From: Gammaproteobacteria bacterium
Lineage (GTDB): Bacteria; Pseudomonadota; Gammaproteobacteria; DSM-16500
Direction: 5' to 3'
Assembly (NCBI GenBank): GCA_021323555.1
Contig: JAJONP010000003.1
Location: 1 to 52,218, forward strand
Length of the DNA stretch: 52,218 bases
The position numbers and the translations under genes are program-made. A model generated the notes under the pieces. That model was not told the origin of the DNA. It ran no database searches and saw only the letters and a program-made list of their open reading frames with translations. Below are positions 1 through 10,752 of this stretch, piece after piece (within the stretch, counting starts at the first letter, position 1; every line of letters begins with the position of its first letter).

Positions 1-2
1 GA

Positions 3-2699
3 TCAGACTTTATATTTAATAAGCTGAAACTTTCTTTAAAAGATCAGTTTTCTAAAGAAGATGAAGAAAAATTCGAAAATAATTGGACTCTTTATCATGG
101 AAGAGTATTTAAAACGGCTGTTCTGGCGTTAGTACGCAACGTTATTTTAAAGATAGCCGAGCGCCATCCATGGTTAATTCTGAGTAGTAAGGACTTCCAC
201 AATTATTTTCTTGAAATAGATATTTTTTTAAAAATTTTTATCGAAAATCTTATTTGTAAAGCAGTAAAGGATTATTGGAATGTAGATTATCGACAATTAT
301 TACAAACAGAGTCTCTTGATTTAATAGATAATGGCTCAAACTGGCTTGAAGATGAAATACAAATAGGGCCATTTGATCCTATCCCAAAATTACTTATTCA
401 CCGTCCTTCTCCTATTTTTTCTCTTGCGAATGTAGGCAAACTTACCCTGGATTATCGTTTGAGCCATGTGGACATACTGCATTTCTTATATAATGTTTAT
501 GTGAAAGATCAAAAATCCCAGCAAGTTTTTTCTAAGACAGCAGTTATCAATCAGGATGGATTTCACTATTTGACTGATCAGCAAAAAACAGAAGTTGCTC
601 TTTTATTTGTTAATATAGGAGATTTGTCTCAGTTGGGAATAACAGAATGGATACTGATAGAAAAAACGAATCAGACATCCGGAACTGTTTATTATCCTCA
701 TTTTCTTGAAGAGAGTGCAATAAAAGAAAAATTACAACAAGCAAAGTTAGATCTCACTTATCAAAGCATAGATTGCTCAACATTAAAAAACTGCTTAGCT
801 CAAGATAACTACGCTATATGGCATATTGTTTTATTACTAAAGGTATTACCTTTTACCTTCACTGTGCAGAGAAGATTCGAGAAAGAGAACCAAATTTCAG
901 ATGAAAAAGAAGAAAAGAGTCATAGAGAAAAAGAGCCTTATCTAGAGAAAATACCTTTTTTTATTTTATTGCAGTCTGTATTCGACCAAATTCAACGTTA
1001 TTCTGTGAACAAGCATGATCCTATATTTTTACCTGGCGGGAGATCAGCTCCTATCGGCGAAGCTGAAAGGATTATCCAATTGTTCAAAGAAGGAAAACTT
1101 GTCATTGAAGATGATTGCCATACAATTTGTTTGAATTTTGGGAATTCGCAAGAGTATATTAATATCTATCCCTATCTATTAATAGTGATTGATCACGGAC
1201 ATGGGCAACTATATCGTTTGAAATATTCTCTTTCTGCTTCATTATATGAAGAGGATGCTTCATTCTCTAAAAAGATTAAGAGCTTATTTGAGAGCGGTAT
1301 CTATCTTTCGGAAATCGAGTTAATAGGTGAGCCACCGGGTAATAAGTTGTATGAGAATGCACATCAGTATGCTGTTACATGCGTTGCTCGTAATCAATTT
1401 ATGTGGAGACAAGACAAGCAGCATATGCAATCTGCGAGTGCATCTACAGTTCTTAAAAAAAAATTATGGGAAGATACTGGGCGAGCGATTGCTTTTTTCT
1501 TTATCCAACACGGAGAAAAGCTGAGTTCCGATGCTGCTCTCCATACAATAATCCAATATTATCAATCCCCTTCCCAACAGCCAAACACATTGCCTGATTA
1601 CATACAAGATTTTTTGCAAATTACAAAAATGGGTCAGAAAGGATTTGAAAGTTTTTTCCACTATCTTGCTACGGAATATGTAACAGACTGGGAGCAGGGA
1701 CACGCGGAGCCGCTTCCTTTATTATCTTGTGTATTTGATTTGGAAAGAATGGGGAAAAAAAGCCCAGAATTTATGATAAATTCTATGAAAGAATATATTA
1801 ACAAACAAGAAGAGTCTTTTCCCCTCTTTCACTCATTTTCTATTATTCTTTCTTCTCAGGCTTATGACTTTTCATCTCTTTCTCCACAAACAGAACTTAT
1901 CAGTCTTATTACCGAGAACGAAAAAATTTTAGAAGAAAGAGGCTGTGTAAAAATAGTGAATCCAGAATTTGATCAAGATATTTTCTCTTGTTTTGTGTCT
2001 CAGAATCAATGTGATGCTCTTATAAACAAAACTTATAGGGTATTAAATTTCCTTCATTTTGGAAAAATAGATACAAAATTTTATAGCCAGCGAGCACAGT
2101 ATCGTACTTTACAGAATGTTGTACAGAGAAATCAAAAAGAACGTAGATATCCTCTCTTGCAGGATTATACAACCTTTCTTTATGAAGAAAGGGAGGAGAA
2201 ATCTGGACAAGAATGGGATGTTTATTGTGTTGAGATGCAGCAACAACCCTGGGAGGGAAATAATTCAACTTATTCTCTTCATAGGCAAATATTCAGTATT
2301 GAGCAACAACAAGAACAGGAACAACAGGCGGAAGCTGACTTCCACGACCAATCACGACAAAAAAAAACACAGCGCAGCACGCAAAAACAAGATGATTTTT
2401 CTTCTTATGAAAAAGAAGAATCTTTGTTAATCACACGAGATAATATCGAGGAAAAAGCTGATATCAGAGAGATATGGAATAGTGTGCCTATCGAAGTCAA
2501 AAGACTTATAGGTCAGGACAATGTAGAAAAACCTTTACGTAGATTGTTTTCTATCTGGGTCGGTAGCGATAAAGATATAGGATATTTGATTACAAAGATG
2601 GAACCTGCGGCTGTTAAGAGAATATTGAAAGATGTTGCTCAATTTCGTATGGGTATTGTTAAATGCCATTTGCCGCCTGGATTTAAACTGGCTTATTAA
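3..2699 (+). CDS. Large hypothetical protein, 5' end outside window
   Basis: The frame is open from base 3 to the TAA at 2697-2699, so the gene begins before the window; the TTG at 459 is only the first start-like codon and is not a convincing start. The visible 898 residues have no domain I recognise. They are rich in Lys, Glu and aromatic residues and look mostly helical. A Gln/Glu-rich, low-complexity stretch lies near visible residues 765-805, and the C-terminus is short and basic. The next gene is in the same frame 96 bases further on with no stop between them, so this may be the N-terminal half of one giant protein. Function unknown. Confidence 0.75.
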   Translation, partial: SDFIFNKLKLSLKDQFSKEDEEKFENNWTLYHGRVFKTAVLALVRNVILKIAERHPWLILSSKDFHNYFLEIDIFLKIFIENLICKAVKDYWNVDYRQLLQTESLDLIDNGSNWLEDEIQIGPFDPIPKLLIHRPSPIFSLANVGKLTLDYRLSHVDILHFLYNVYVKDQKSQQVFSKTAVINQDGFHYLTDQQKTEVALLFVNIGDLSQLGITEWILIEKTNQTSGTVYYPHFLEESAIKEKLQQAKLDLTYQSIDCSTLKNCLAQDNYAIWHIVLLLKVLPFTFTVQRRFEKENQISDEKEEKSHREKEPYLEKIPFFILLQSVFDQIQRYSVNKHDPIFLPGGRSAPIGEAERIIQLFKEGKLVIEDDCHTICLNFGNSQEYINIYPYLLIVIDHGHGQLYRLKYSLSASLYEEDASFSKKIKSLFESGIYLSEIELIGEPPGNKLYENAHQYAVTCVARNQFMWRQDKQHMQSASASTVLKKKLWEDTGRAIAFFFIQHGEKLSSDAALHTIIQYYQSPSQQPNTLPDYIQDFLQITKMGQKGFESFFHYLATEYVTDWEQGHAEPLPLLSCVFDLERMGKKSPEFMINSMKEYINKQEESFPLFHSFSIILSSQAYDFSSLSPQTELISLITENEKILEERGCVKIVNPEFDQDIFSCFVSQNQCDALINKTYRVLNFLHFGKIDTKFYSQRAQYRTLQNVVQRNQKERRYPLLQDYTTFLYEEREEKSGQEWDVYCVEMQQQPWEGNNSTYSLHRQIFSIEQQQEQEQQAEADFHDQSRQKKTQRSTQKQDDFSSYEKEESLLITRDNIEEKADIREIWNSVPIEVKRLIGQDNVEKPLRRLFSIWVGSDKDIGYLITKMEPAAVKRILKDVAQFRMGIVKCHLPPGFKLAY

Positions 2700-2795
2700 G
2701 AGGAAGGTCACTTAATTCTTTGTTTTTCTGTCAGGCAAGAAAGAGAGGATTTAAAACCAGATTCATTATGGAGAAAACAGAAAAGTCCTTTTACA

Positions 2796-5700
2796 GTGAT
2801 ATTGCCAAGAGAAAAACCCAGAGAGTTCCAGTATGGCGATTTTAGGGAATTTTTTCCCTTAACGACGCATGAAGCAGAAGAAGATAAGAAGCAAGTACAA
2901 AAAACCTATTGGCATTATTTAGTAACAACAGAGAACGATTCTCACGTATCTGATAAAGAAGAGTTTTATAGTTATTTGACACAAAAAAAATATGAGCCTC
3001 GAGAGTCAATAGCAGATGAGCATCTTGCAGTAATGATGCAGCATGTAGATATAGCTTATGAATTAGAAGAGTCTAAAGCTCGTTGGAGACGTATTGAAGC
3101 GGAAGGATTAAATAATGAAGCGTTACCATATATGAGGGATTTTATGGAAACTCCCGAGGTCTCTCCCGCTATTATTTGTAAACCTGTATTGAATTTTAAT
3201 GAATGTTTGGCCCATTTAAAAGGATGGTCACGAAAAAATGTATCTGCAGGATTTTTAGACTATTTCTTTTCAACAGAAGAAAAAAAGGGTGCTTCTTTAA
3301 CACTTCAAAATTTGAAATCATTTGGTCAATTATTTAACCACTATGATAGGGAAGACGAGAGTTCTATTAAAGGCACTATTTCTTTTTTAAAAATGGCAGA
3401 TCGACTGTACCTAGCTTTTGGCCCAGAATATTTTTCAGTGTGGAAAATAGGCGTGTTAGATATTTCCCAAAATTGGGTAGAATTATTAGAAAAAGAAGAA
3501 GTAGATGCTGTGGTAGAAAGTGTTGCGATTTTAAAAAACAGTGAGATTTTTAAAGAACAATGGTGGGCTTTGGCAAAGCGGCATTATGATACAACAAATC
3601 ATGTGTATTATTCTGAATTATGGAGCGCTTTTAGAGAATTACTGGACGTCATTAAAGAAAAAAAGCTCGTATTAAAACAAACAGAATGGAAAAAAGTTTT
3701 AGAGAGAAATGATTTTCACGCTGTTGTATTTTTAGATCGATTATGTACGGTTTTAAAAAATTTATCTCAGCCTCAGTCTATTTTAGACCATCTATCTGAG
3801 ATCGATTGGCGAGAAAGTGGTTTTTATCACGCGAGCAATCAAGGGCATCGTCATTGGGACCCAGAATTGAAATTAGAAGAATTTTATTCAAATCCAGATG
3901 CTGGTTCTCATGTGATAGCATGGCCTGTTGAATTTCAGCCTCAAGATAGAGATATTACAACGCATGCACTTCGTTTTGCCAACATACGGATTTGCCTTTC
4001 CTATCAAGCTTTTATCCATTTTAAGAATTTAATGAAAGCCTCTCAAATGGATGTGCATTTTGGACGGTTTTTTACAGCTTATGTAGCACTCGGGATAGAT
4101 CCTGTTGAAGGAATAACCTCAGCGCAAATAGAAAATGTTAAACAGCGTTTGGATTCTTCGTTTATTGCATGGGTTAACAAAAATATTGCTCTGGAAGGAG
4201 AATTGATTCCTAAAACAGTTTTGCTTCATTTTGACGATCTTGTTATTTTAAGTAAAATTCTAGAAGAACTTGAATTAATGGGAGCTATTAATAGTTATAC
4301 ATCAAGTGAAGCATTGTTATTCATGAATAGCTGTGCGCGAGCATTGCAATATTATAAGAAGCATACTAAACAATCAGTAGAAATAAAATTAAAAGAGTTG
4401 CTTGAATATAATAAAAACTTTGACTTTCTCATGCAACCTTTGCTAACAGATTTTCCTTGGTTGATAGATGATTTTTATGGGTATCCTCACAAGAATTTTG
4501 CTACTGATTTTTCTATTGAAGAATTACAAATCTTAAGACGACAACTTCGATCTATTGATGTTGAGCAGAGTACTTATTTTCCTTCCTATGGGGAATTAAA
4601 AAACATTTGGGATATTTTAATTAATGTAGAGAAAAAAGAAGAAAAAGATGAAAAAAAAGCTTTGGATTTAAAACAAATAAGAGAAAAATTTATAAAAAAT
4701 TTAATAGAAAAAGGGTGCGTAGTTGTTTATCAAGCTGTAAATTTCAGATTACTGTCAACTCATGAAAAACAGAAGGCTTCCAACTTGATTGATACAAGTT
4801 ATCAAAACCAATCTGTTTATAGTGAACAAAATAGTATTTTACTTAAAAAATTGATTGATAGTCATTTAGCGATAGAAGAAAAAGAAGAGTCTCCTGAGCT
4901 CTGTATAGAGAAATTAATAGATTTATTTATTTATCTGGATAATAAACCCTATTATAATGAATTGGGTCAAGCCCTCGGTCTCTTATTAAAATATGCTGAC
5001 AAGCAGCCTCCTGCTTATTATTCTGTTGCCCAATTGTTCGATGTATTAACTTTATTATGTGAAAAAGATATAGCCAATAGACATTACCCTGTTGTTTTAC
5101 TTGAAGAGATTTTAATAGCTGAGGGTATTTCGGGTTTGTTGCATTCAGATTTAAAAGAATTAACATCCATAACTTGTCCGATCATTGAAAGATCAAAGCA
5201 ATTCATTCAAGAGATAATCCGGTCGGATCAGCAATTTCCGGATCAGTATAAATTTATTTTATTAAAAATAATGCTGCAAGATCCTATTGACGAGGCTCAT
5301 GTATCGCAGGTGCGTCAATCTATTTTCTACCTTGATCAGCAGGGAGTACGTCCTAAATGGTTAAAATTGCTTAGTGAATTTGCAATTTCTAAAGACAATG
5401 AAAAAAGACAACATTTTAAAGCATTAGCCGAGCTTCCTAAAATCTTACAAGGAAAAAATATTTTGAATGATCTTTGGCAAAAATGCCAAATTAAATGTCT
5501 TCAGTTTCTTTCAAAAGAAACGTTAAGCAATCAACAAAAAAAGAATATAACAACTCTCTTGTCGCTCAAAGAAGCAGAAGACGAGAAAGAATGTTATATC
5601 CGAATGATTCTCATAGCGGCGGGAGCCTTAGACGTAGAAGAATTTGAGGATATCGAAAATACTCTTAAATCAAAAAATGTAGATGAATTAAAATCACTGG

Positions 5701-8700
5701 CAAGTTATTTTGCATCAGGGCATAAAATTCCTATTTCTTCATTAAGAAAATTGCTTCCTGTACATCCTACCGTAAAAGCATTAATTCATTATTTTGAATG
5801 TGTTTCTCAAAGATTCGATGAGAAGGGGGAGGATAAGCAAGATTACAGCTTGGAGGAAAAAGAGGTAGAAGAATTGGTTCGAGTATTGGTTGGATTAAAG
5901 CGTAAGGGAATAGGTATTATTTCTAATGAAGTCAAAAAACGTTTAGCCAATCTTTTATTTTATGCCAATAATTATAGCCAAGTAGAACAATTATCTATTT
6001 TAGAAATAGATGAATTGCAGGGACGACTATTATCACACACAAAAAATTTGGGGGAATGTAAAGAAGATTCAGAAAAAAATTATGCAGCTGCACGTTTGCT
6101 TGCGTGTATACGAGCAGTGATATTAAAAAAATCAGGCAAATGGCCCCATAGTACTCAAATGTTCGATTTGTTATATGTTGCCATGCATAATGAAGAAAAT
6201 TTATTACATCAGATACGTACCGGCCAAGGAAAAAGTATTGTTTCAGTGATGCGCGCGGCTTATCTTGCTTTGAATGGTTTTGTAGTCAACTTATTTAGTA
6301 AAAAAGAGAGTTTATCAGAACGTGATCATGAAGAATTTCAACCTGTCTTAGATGCAATAAAGATCCCAAATGTTTATATTACACCTGATTCGCCAATTGA
6401 AGACTATCATAGAGAAGTTGATCATGACGGAGTTGGAGCTATTCATTATGCTACCGTTGGAGGCATGAGTTTGTTTAGGCTGAGCCATCAATGGAGAAAA
6501 GGCGTTTCTTTTGGAAGCCGAAAGAAACACGTAGCTTTTCTGGATGAATGTGATGATGTTTTGAAAGAGCCCACTCGGTTTAATTTTGCAGCAAGTAATG
6601 AGTCTTCTTATAACATGGATGCGTGGGTTTATGAGATAACGTATGCTTATTATATTGAAAAAATAAAAGACCTTTCAGAAATTCAACGCGATCCGCATCT
6701 CAAAGATCTTTGTGCATTGCTACAAGAAAACGTTAAAAAATCTCCGGTGAGATCTTCATTTTTAAAAAAATATATCTTTCCTGCTCTTAAGAAGAAGAGT
6801 GCTGTTAATGCTCGTGATCAGAAATTATTAGAATTATTGAGGGCAGCCCATGATGCATTTACAATGAAAGAAGGAAAAGCTTTTTGCGTACGCCCTAAAA
6901 GAGAAAAAGTCAGAGGCAATTTTCTCAAAACGCAAGCAGCGAATGTTTTGTTAGCGAATGAAATTAAAAAAGGTGCGATATACAGTTATTTAGTCCAACA
7001 ATTTTTACATGTCCGTTTAAATAGAGAAGCTTCTAATCAAGGTAAATTACCGAATTATTTTATTCCGCCTGTTTCTGAAATTGCGTTATCTATGACTGCA
7101 GAATATCACTTTAATAATGATTATCAAAAAATAGAAGGTTGCTCAAGTACGATGGGTACCGATGCTGATTTCCAATATTATCAAGAAAGATACGGTATTT
7201 CTCATGTTATTAAATTACCCACCCACGAACAGATAAAAATGAAGAAAGAACGCACTATTTATTGTGAAAATAAAGAAGAACAGATTACGGCGCTTAAGAC
7301 AAGAATAGAACAAAGTATTCATAATCAACCTATATTAATCACATGTGAAGATGATGCTGCGGTAAAAGAGATTGCATCTTATTTAATGAATGCTTTTGTG
7401 GGTTCGGAATATGAAGCTGAAAAGAATATTATTGTTGATACGAATGACAGTGGCAAAAAGGAAAATGAAGTAGTACTCATGAGCGGTGCTATCGGAAAAG
7501 TGACTATTAGCGCTCGTATGGGTCGTGGAACAGACATCAAGCCTTTATCTGAGGAGGGATTACTTGTATTGCGGACTTTTCCGTCTACGCCGGATGTCGT
7601 CAAACAAGACCATGGCCGTGCAGGTAGAAATGGTGCAAAAGGAACTTGTTTAGATATTATTGATTATAGTGTGGTTGAAAAAGAATATTTCTTTTATCAA
7701 GAGGGCAACTATAAAAGCCGTTTAGAAAAAATTATTGAACTCGAAACAGAACACTTAAATACTAAAATAAAAAAACACAGCAAAAGGGGTTCAACAGATT
7801 TTGATCATTTAAAAAACGGTAAGCTTGATAGGGAAAAATATTTAATAACACGTTCTGTTGAACGGCTTAAAGATGAAATTAAAAAACAGAATCAGTTATA
7901 TGCTCGAAAAAAAGATTATTTGATTTCTACTTTAAGTCAAATCATTACAGGTTTATTAAATGTCCATCAAGCGCACGAGGATATTAGCCAGTTCAAAAGA
8001 AATTGGATAAATTTTATTCAAGATCTTGATAATGCTTGGGGACAAGCTTGTCTTGAAAAAGAGGATCAAATGTATGCCAATTTTTTGGCAAAAGCCCAGC
8101 TTTTATGGGGAAATTTTCGTTCTTCTTATAATAATACCCTTTTTATAATACCCGCATTTCCAGAGTCCCTATCGCAAGTTTCTTTTTCTAGATTTTCCTT
8201 TCTATCGGATCAGCCACAGGCGTTAGATAATCAAAAAGATGACCTCATATCTGTTGAAGAAGGTGCTACAGAAAAAGAATCTGAAGAGGAAAAAGAAGAA
8301 CAAGAGGAAGAAGATAAAAAAGATAGTCTTCTTTCTTTTCCGATTATTATTTATCAGAAATTAATAAAAGGAGCCCAGAAATATTATTTTAATGAAGAAA
8401 AAGAAGTTCCTGCGCAATTAAAAGATGCTTTATACGGAGAAAAAAGTAAAGATATAGAAGGATTATTTTCAACTCTTATGTATCAATCGGTCATCGTTTT
8501 TAAAAAATTGGCTAATTTGTTAAGTGAAGATTGCCTTTGTCATTTTTCTTATGGAAGTATAAAAAGATACATAGAAACCATCTCAGATAATATCGATGAT
8601 AAATTTGATATGTTTTTTAATCAACTCTGTTTTCAAAAATCGCCAGAAAAATCCGTCATAGCTATTCAAAAAAATTCTTTCTTATTAGATTTTTTTATAG

Positions 8701-10580
8701 ATTTCTTTAAAAAATTTAAATTCCAGGCAGGCGAAATAAAGTGTTTTATTGAAAATGTTACTCAAGCGGTTCACGATCCCATTATTTCTTGGAATGCAGA
8801 AAATGCTAAAAAAATAATGGATTTATTTTTAAACCATGAAAATATTACTGATTTTCTCATCAAGAGCAATAATAAAGATATTATCGCCCATATCATTCAT
8901 CAATGTTGTAGTGGCCAGAAAGGTGATGTAGCTGACAAGTTAGAAATTTACCTTAATAAAAATGAAGAAGTTTTAAAGAAATTACCAGAAGTCAGAGAGC
9001 CATTGCTCAAGCTAGCTTTTATGCAAACAGAAGATAATTTTTTCTTGCCTGATGTTAATCAACTGAATCATATGCCAGAACGTCTTCAAGATTTGTTATG
9101 GAATTTTTTATATGAACATGCTCCTTTAGAAGAAAAAGTATATGAGAAATTTTTTGATTTATTTCTGAAAACAGAATTAAATGATGAGGGTCAAAGCTTT
9201 TTAGCGGGGTTATTACGTCTACCTCCTTGTATCCGCTTAGAATATATTCATCAAAAAATTTCAGCGCTGATACCTGAAAATAAAGGTATCTTAGGTAACC
9301 TGACACTATCAGCTAATGCTTTTTATAGATATCTTCTTCATACAAAAAAAGTGAAAATAGGTTTTCCTTTAGAACCTTCACAGGATACTACAAAACTGAT
9401 TCAACTATTTGAGAACATGTCAGAAGCAAAAAGTCATTTATTTTTTGAAAATCTTCATGAATTTAATCATTTAGATATTGGTACAGTGGAAGAAATAGGT
9501 TTTATTTTTAATAAAGGAGAAATAGGTGCGCAGTTATTAAGAGAAAGTTTAGCTATTCTTAATGAAATAATTCTTAAAGAAGAGAAAAATCCTCAATTAA
9601 ATACCTTGAAAAATTACTATTTAAAACATCTTCCTTTGTCTCATGATTTTAATAGAAAAATTAATTCAATTTTACAGAAGGTTAATAGGTTCGATGAATT
9701 ACAGCCCGAGGGTTATTTATCTGAATATTTCTCAGACTTTGATAGAAATAAAGAATCTCGTCAACTGATAGCCTCTTATTTTATACATGGCTTATTAAAT
9801 CCAGAAAACAAAGAGGAATGGTTAAAGGGCTATAAAAAATTTGCTTTAGATTTTACTCAACTTCCTCCAGGATTTGAGAAGGATGATTCTAAAAAACGTT
9901 CTTATACAAGTCGTGAACAATACAAAAAACTGCTTCAGATGATGCAAGAAGTAGAAAAAATTAGCCACCACCCTTTGGAGGAGCCTTCTAAGCCAAAAGA
10001 AGAATTCAAAGGTGATGATGACTGGGATTCCTATATTGACACTCAAAAAACCTATTATGCCAACCAATGGTTTGTCAATTGGACACGGCGAAAGCAAGCA
10101 GAAGATTTATTTATTAATCTTAAAAAAGAAAGATCATTTTTCGGGAAATTAGAAGTTATTATATCCACCCAACGGAATATCTTAGAAAGCGATCAAAAAG
10201 CGGGATGCAGAAAGAAAAATAAAAAAGGCTATAGCCGGTTATTAGATATCACTGTCAGTATGTTTATTACATTTGTGTCGAATGAATTTATCCAGCATTT
10301 TGAATCTTTTTCGCTTGAAGACAAAAACCAATTGAATACTCTTTTAAAAGATCAATGTCGGTTTATTTTAGAAATATTAAAAGATGAATTACCTCTTAAA
10401 AGCCCTTTGAAAAATATAGAATTCTCTTCGGGCTCTTATGAGGAATTTTTAGGAAAATTGAATAATCATCGGAATTCTGTTCCAAAGCATTTACATTATT
10501 TGCTGGATCAGTTCGTGTGTTTTGCACCTTTATTCGAACATTTCAACCATGATAAACCTGATGTGAGGGTCTCTATTTAA
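2796..10580 (+). CDS. Giant protein (2594 aa) with a SecA-type DEAD helicase core
   Basis: The centre carries SecA-like superfamily 2 motifs. A Walker A loop TGQGKS lies at residues 1142-1147, and a Walker B-like LDECD at 1249-1253 where SecA has a DEAD-type motif. SARMGRGTDIK near 1572-1582 resembles the AGRGTDI motif of SecA, and QDHGRAGRNG at 1604-1613 is motif VI. About 1100 residues before and 980 after the core are helical with no recognised domain. An acidic run lies near 1823-1850. At three times the length of SecA and with no visible SecA C-terminal zinc motif, it is unlikely to be the housekeeping SecA. The GTG start at 2796 has no good ribosome site, and the frame is open back to the TAA of the previous gene. 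Actual function, translocase or otherwise, is unknown. Confidence 0.8.
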   Translation: MILPREKPREFQYGDFREFFPLTTHEAEEDKKQVQKTYWHYLVTTENDSHVSDKEEFYSYLTQKKYEPRESIADEHLAVMMQHVDIAYELEESKARWRRIEAEGLNNEALPYMRDFMETPEVSPAIICKPVLNFNECLAHLKGWSRKNVSAGFLDYFFSTEEKKGASLTLQNLKSFGQLFNHYDREDESSIKGTISFLKMADRLYLAFGPEYFSVWKIGVLDISQNWVELLEKEEVDAVVESVAILKNSEIFKEQWWALAKRHYDTTNHVYYSELWSAFRELLDVIKEKKLVLKQTEWKKVLERNDFHAVVFLDRLCTVLKNLSQPQSILDHLSEIDWRESGFYHASNQGHRHWDPELKLEEFYSNPDAGSHVIAWPVEFQPQDRDITTHALRFANIRICLSYQAFIHFKNLMKASQMDVHFGRFFTAYVALGIDPVEGITSAQIENVKQRLDSSFIAWVNKNIALEGELIPKTVLLHFDDLVILSKILEELELMGAINSYTSSEALLFMNSCARALQYYKKHTKQSVEIKLKELLEYNKNFDFLMQPLLTDFPWLIDDFYGYPHKNFATDFSIEELQILRRQLRSIDVEQSTYFPSYGELKNIWDILINVEKKEEKDEKKALDLKQIREKFIKNLIEKGCVVVYQAVNFRLLSTHEKQKASNLIDTSYQNQSVYSEQNSILLKKLIDSHLAIEEKEESPELCIEKLIDLFIYLDNKPYYNELGQALGLLLKYADKQPPAYYSVAQLFDVLTLLCEKDIANRHYPVVLLEEILIAEGISGLLHSDLKELTSITCPIIERSKQFIQEIIRSDQQFPDQYKFILLKIMLQDPIDEAHVSQVRQSIFYLDQQGVRPKWLKLLSEFAISKDNEKRQHFKALAELPKILQGKNILNDLWQKCQIKCLQFLSKETLSNQQKKNITTLLSLKEAEDEKECYIRMILIAAGALDVEEFEDIENTLKSKNVDELKSLASYFASGHKIPISSLRKLLPVHPTVKALIHYFECVSQRFDEKGEDKQDYSLEEKEVEELVRVLVGLKRKGIGIISNEVKKRLANLLFYANNYSQVEQLSILEIDELQGRLLSHTKNLGECKEDSEKNYAAARLLACIRAVILKKSGKWPHSTQMFDLLYVAMHNEENLLHQIRTGQGKSIVSVMRAAYLALNGFVVNLFSKKESLSERDHEEFQPVLDAIKIPNVYITPDSPIEDYHREVDHDGVGAIHYATVGGMSLFRLSHQWRKGVSFGSRKKHVAFLDECDDVLKEPTRFNFAASNESSYNMDAWVYEITYAYYIEKIKDLSEIQRDPHLKDLCALLQENVKKSPVRSSFLKKYIFPALKKKSAVNARDQKLLELLRAAHDAFTMKEGKAFCVRPKREKVRGNFLKTQAANVLLANEIKKGAIYSYLVQQFLHVRLNREASNQGKLPNYFIPPVSEIALSMTAEYHFNNDYQKIEGCSSTMGTDADFQYYQERYGISHVIKLPTHEQIKMKKERTIYCENKEEQITALKTRIEQSIHNQPILITCEDDAAVKEIASYLMNAFVGSEYEAEKNIIVDTNDSGKKENEVVLMSGAIGKVTISARMGRGTDIKPLSEEGLLVLRTFPSTPDVVKQDHGRAGRNGAKGTCLDIIDYSVVEKEYFFYQEGNYKSRLEKIIELETEHLNTKIKKHSKRGSTDFDHLKNGKLDREKYLITRSVERLKDEIKKQNQLYARKKDYLISTLSQIITGLLNVHQAHEDISQFKRNWINFIQDLDNAWGQACLEKEDQMYANFLAKAQLLWGNFRSSYNNTLFIIPAFPESLSQVSFSRFSFLSDQPQALDNQKDDLISVEEGATEKESEEEKEEQEEEDKKDSLLSFPIIIYQKLIKGAQKYYFNEEKEVPAQLKDALYGEKSKDIEGLFSTLMYQSVIVFKKLANLLSEDCLCHFSYGSIKRYIETISDNIDDKFDMFFNQLCFQKSPEKSVIAIQKNSFLLDFFIDFFKKFKFQAGEIKCFIENVTQAVHDPIISWNAENAKKIMDLFLNHENITDFLIKSNNKDIIAHIIHQCCSGQKGDVADKLEIYLNKNEEVLKKLPEVREPLLKLAFMQTEDNFFLPDVNQLNHMPERLQDLLWNFLYEHAPLEEKVYEKFFDLFLKTELNDEGQSFLAGLLRLPPCIRLEYIHQKISALIPENKGILGNLTLSANAFYRYLLHTKKVKIGFPLEPSQDTTKLIQLFENMSEAKSHLFFENLHEFNHLDIGTVEEIGFIFNKGEIGAQLLRESLAILNEIILKEEKNPQLNTLKNYYLKHLPLSHDFNRKINSILQKVNRFDELQPEGYLSEYFSDFDRNKESRQLIASYFIHGLLNPENKEEWLKGYKKFALDFTQLPPGFEKDDSKKRSYTSREQYKKLLQMMQEVEKISHHPLEEPSKPKEEFKGDDDWDSYIDTQKTYYANQWFVNWTRRKQAEDLFINLKKERSFFGKLEVIISTQRNILESDQKAGCRKKNKKGYSRLLDITVSMFITFVSNEFIQHFESFSLEDKNQLNTLLKDQCRFILEILKDELPLKSPLKNIEFSSGSYEEFLGKLNNHRNSVPKHLHYLLDQFVCFAPLFEHFNHDKPDVRVSI

Positions 10581-10752
10581 TCTATTTTATGATGGTCTAA
10601 TATAATGAATTATTAAGAGAAAAAGAAAGCCATCTGACTTTTAAACCATGGTCAAAAAGGGCATTGAATTTTAAATAGAAAAACCTCAGTATTATAAAAA
10701 CAATTATTTTGTTTCTTGAGATGTCTTAGGAATGGATAAAAAGGTTTGAATA

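Noticed and set aside
459..461. TTG as the start of the first large gene
   Set aside because: The frame is open upstream to the window edge with protein-like sequence, so the gene is truncated by the window rather than starting here.
2796..10580. Calling the giant protein the housekeeping SecA
   Set aside because: It is about three times too long, and no SecA C-terminal zinc motif is visible; only the motor core matches.
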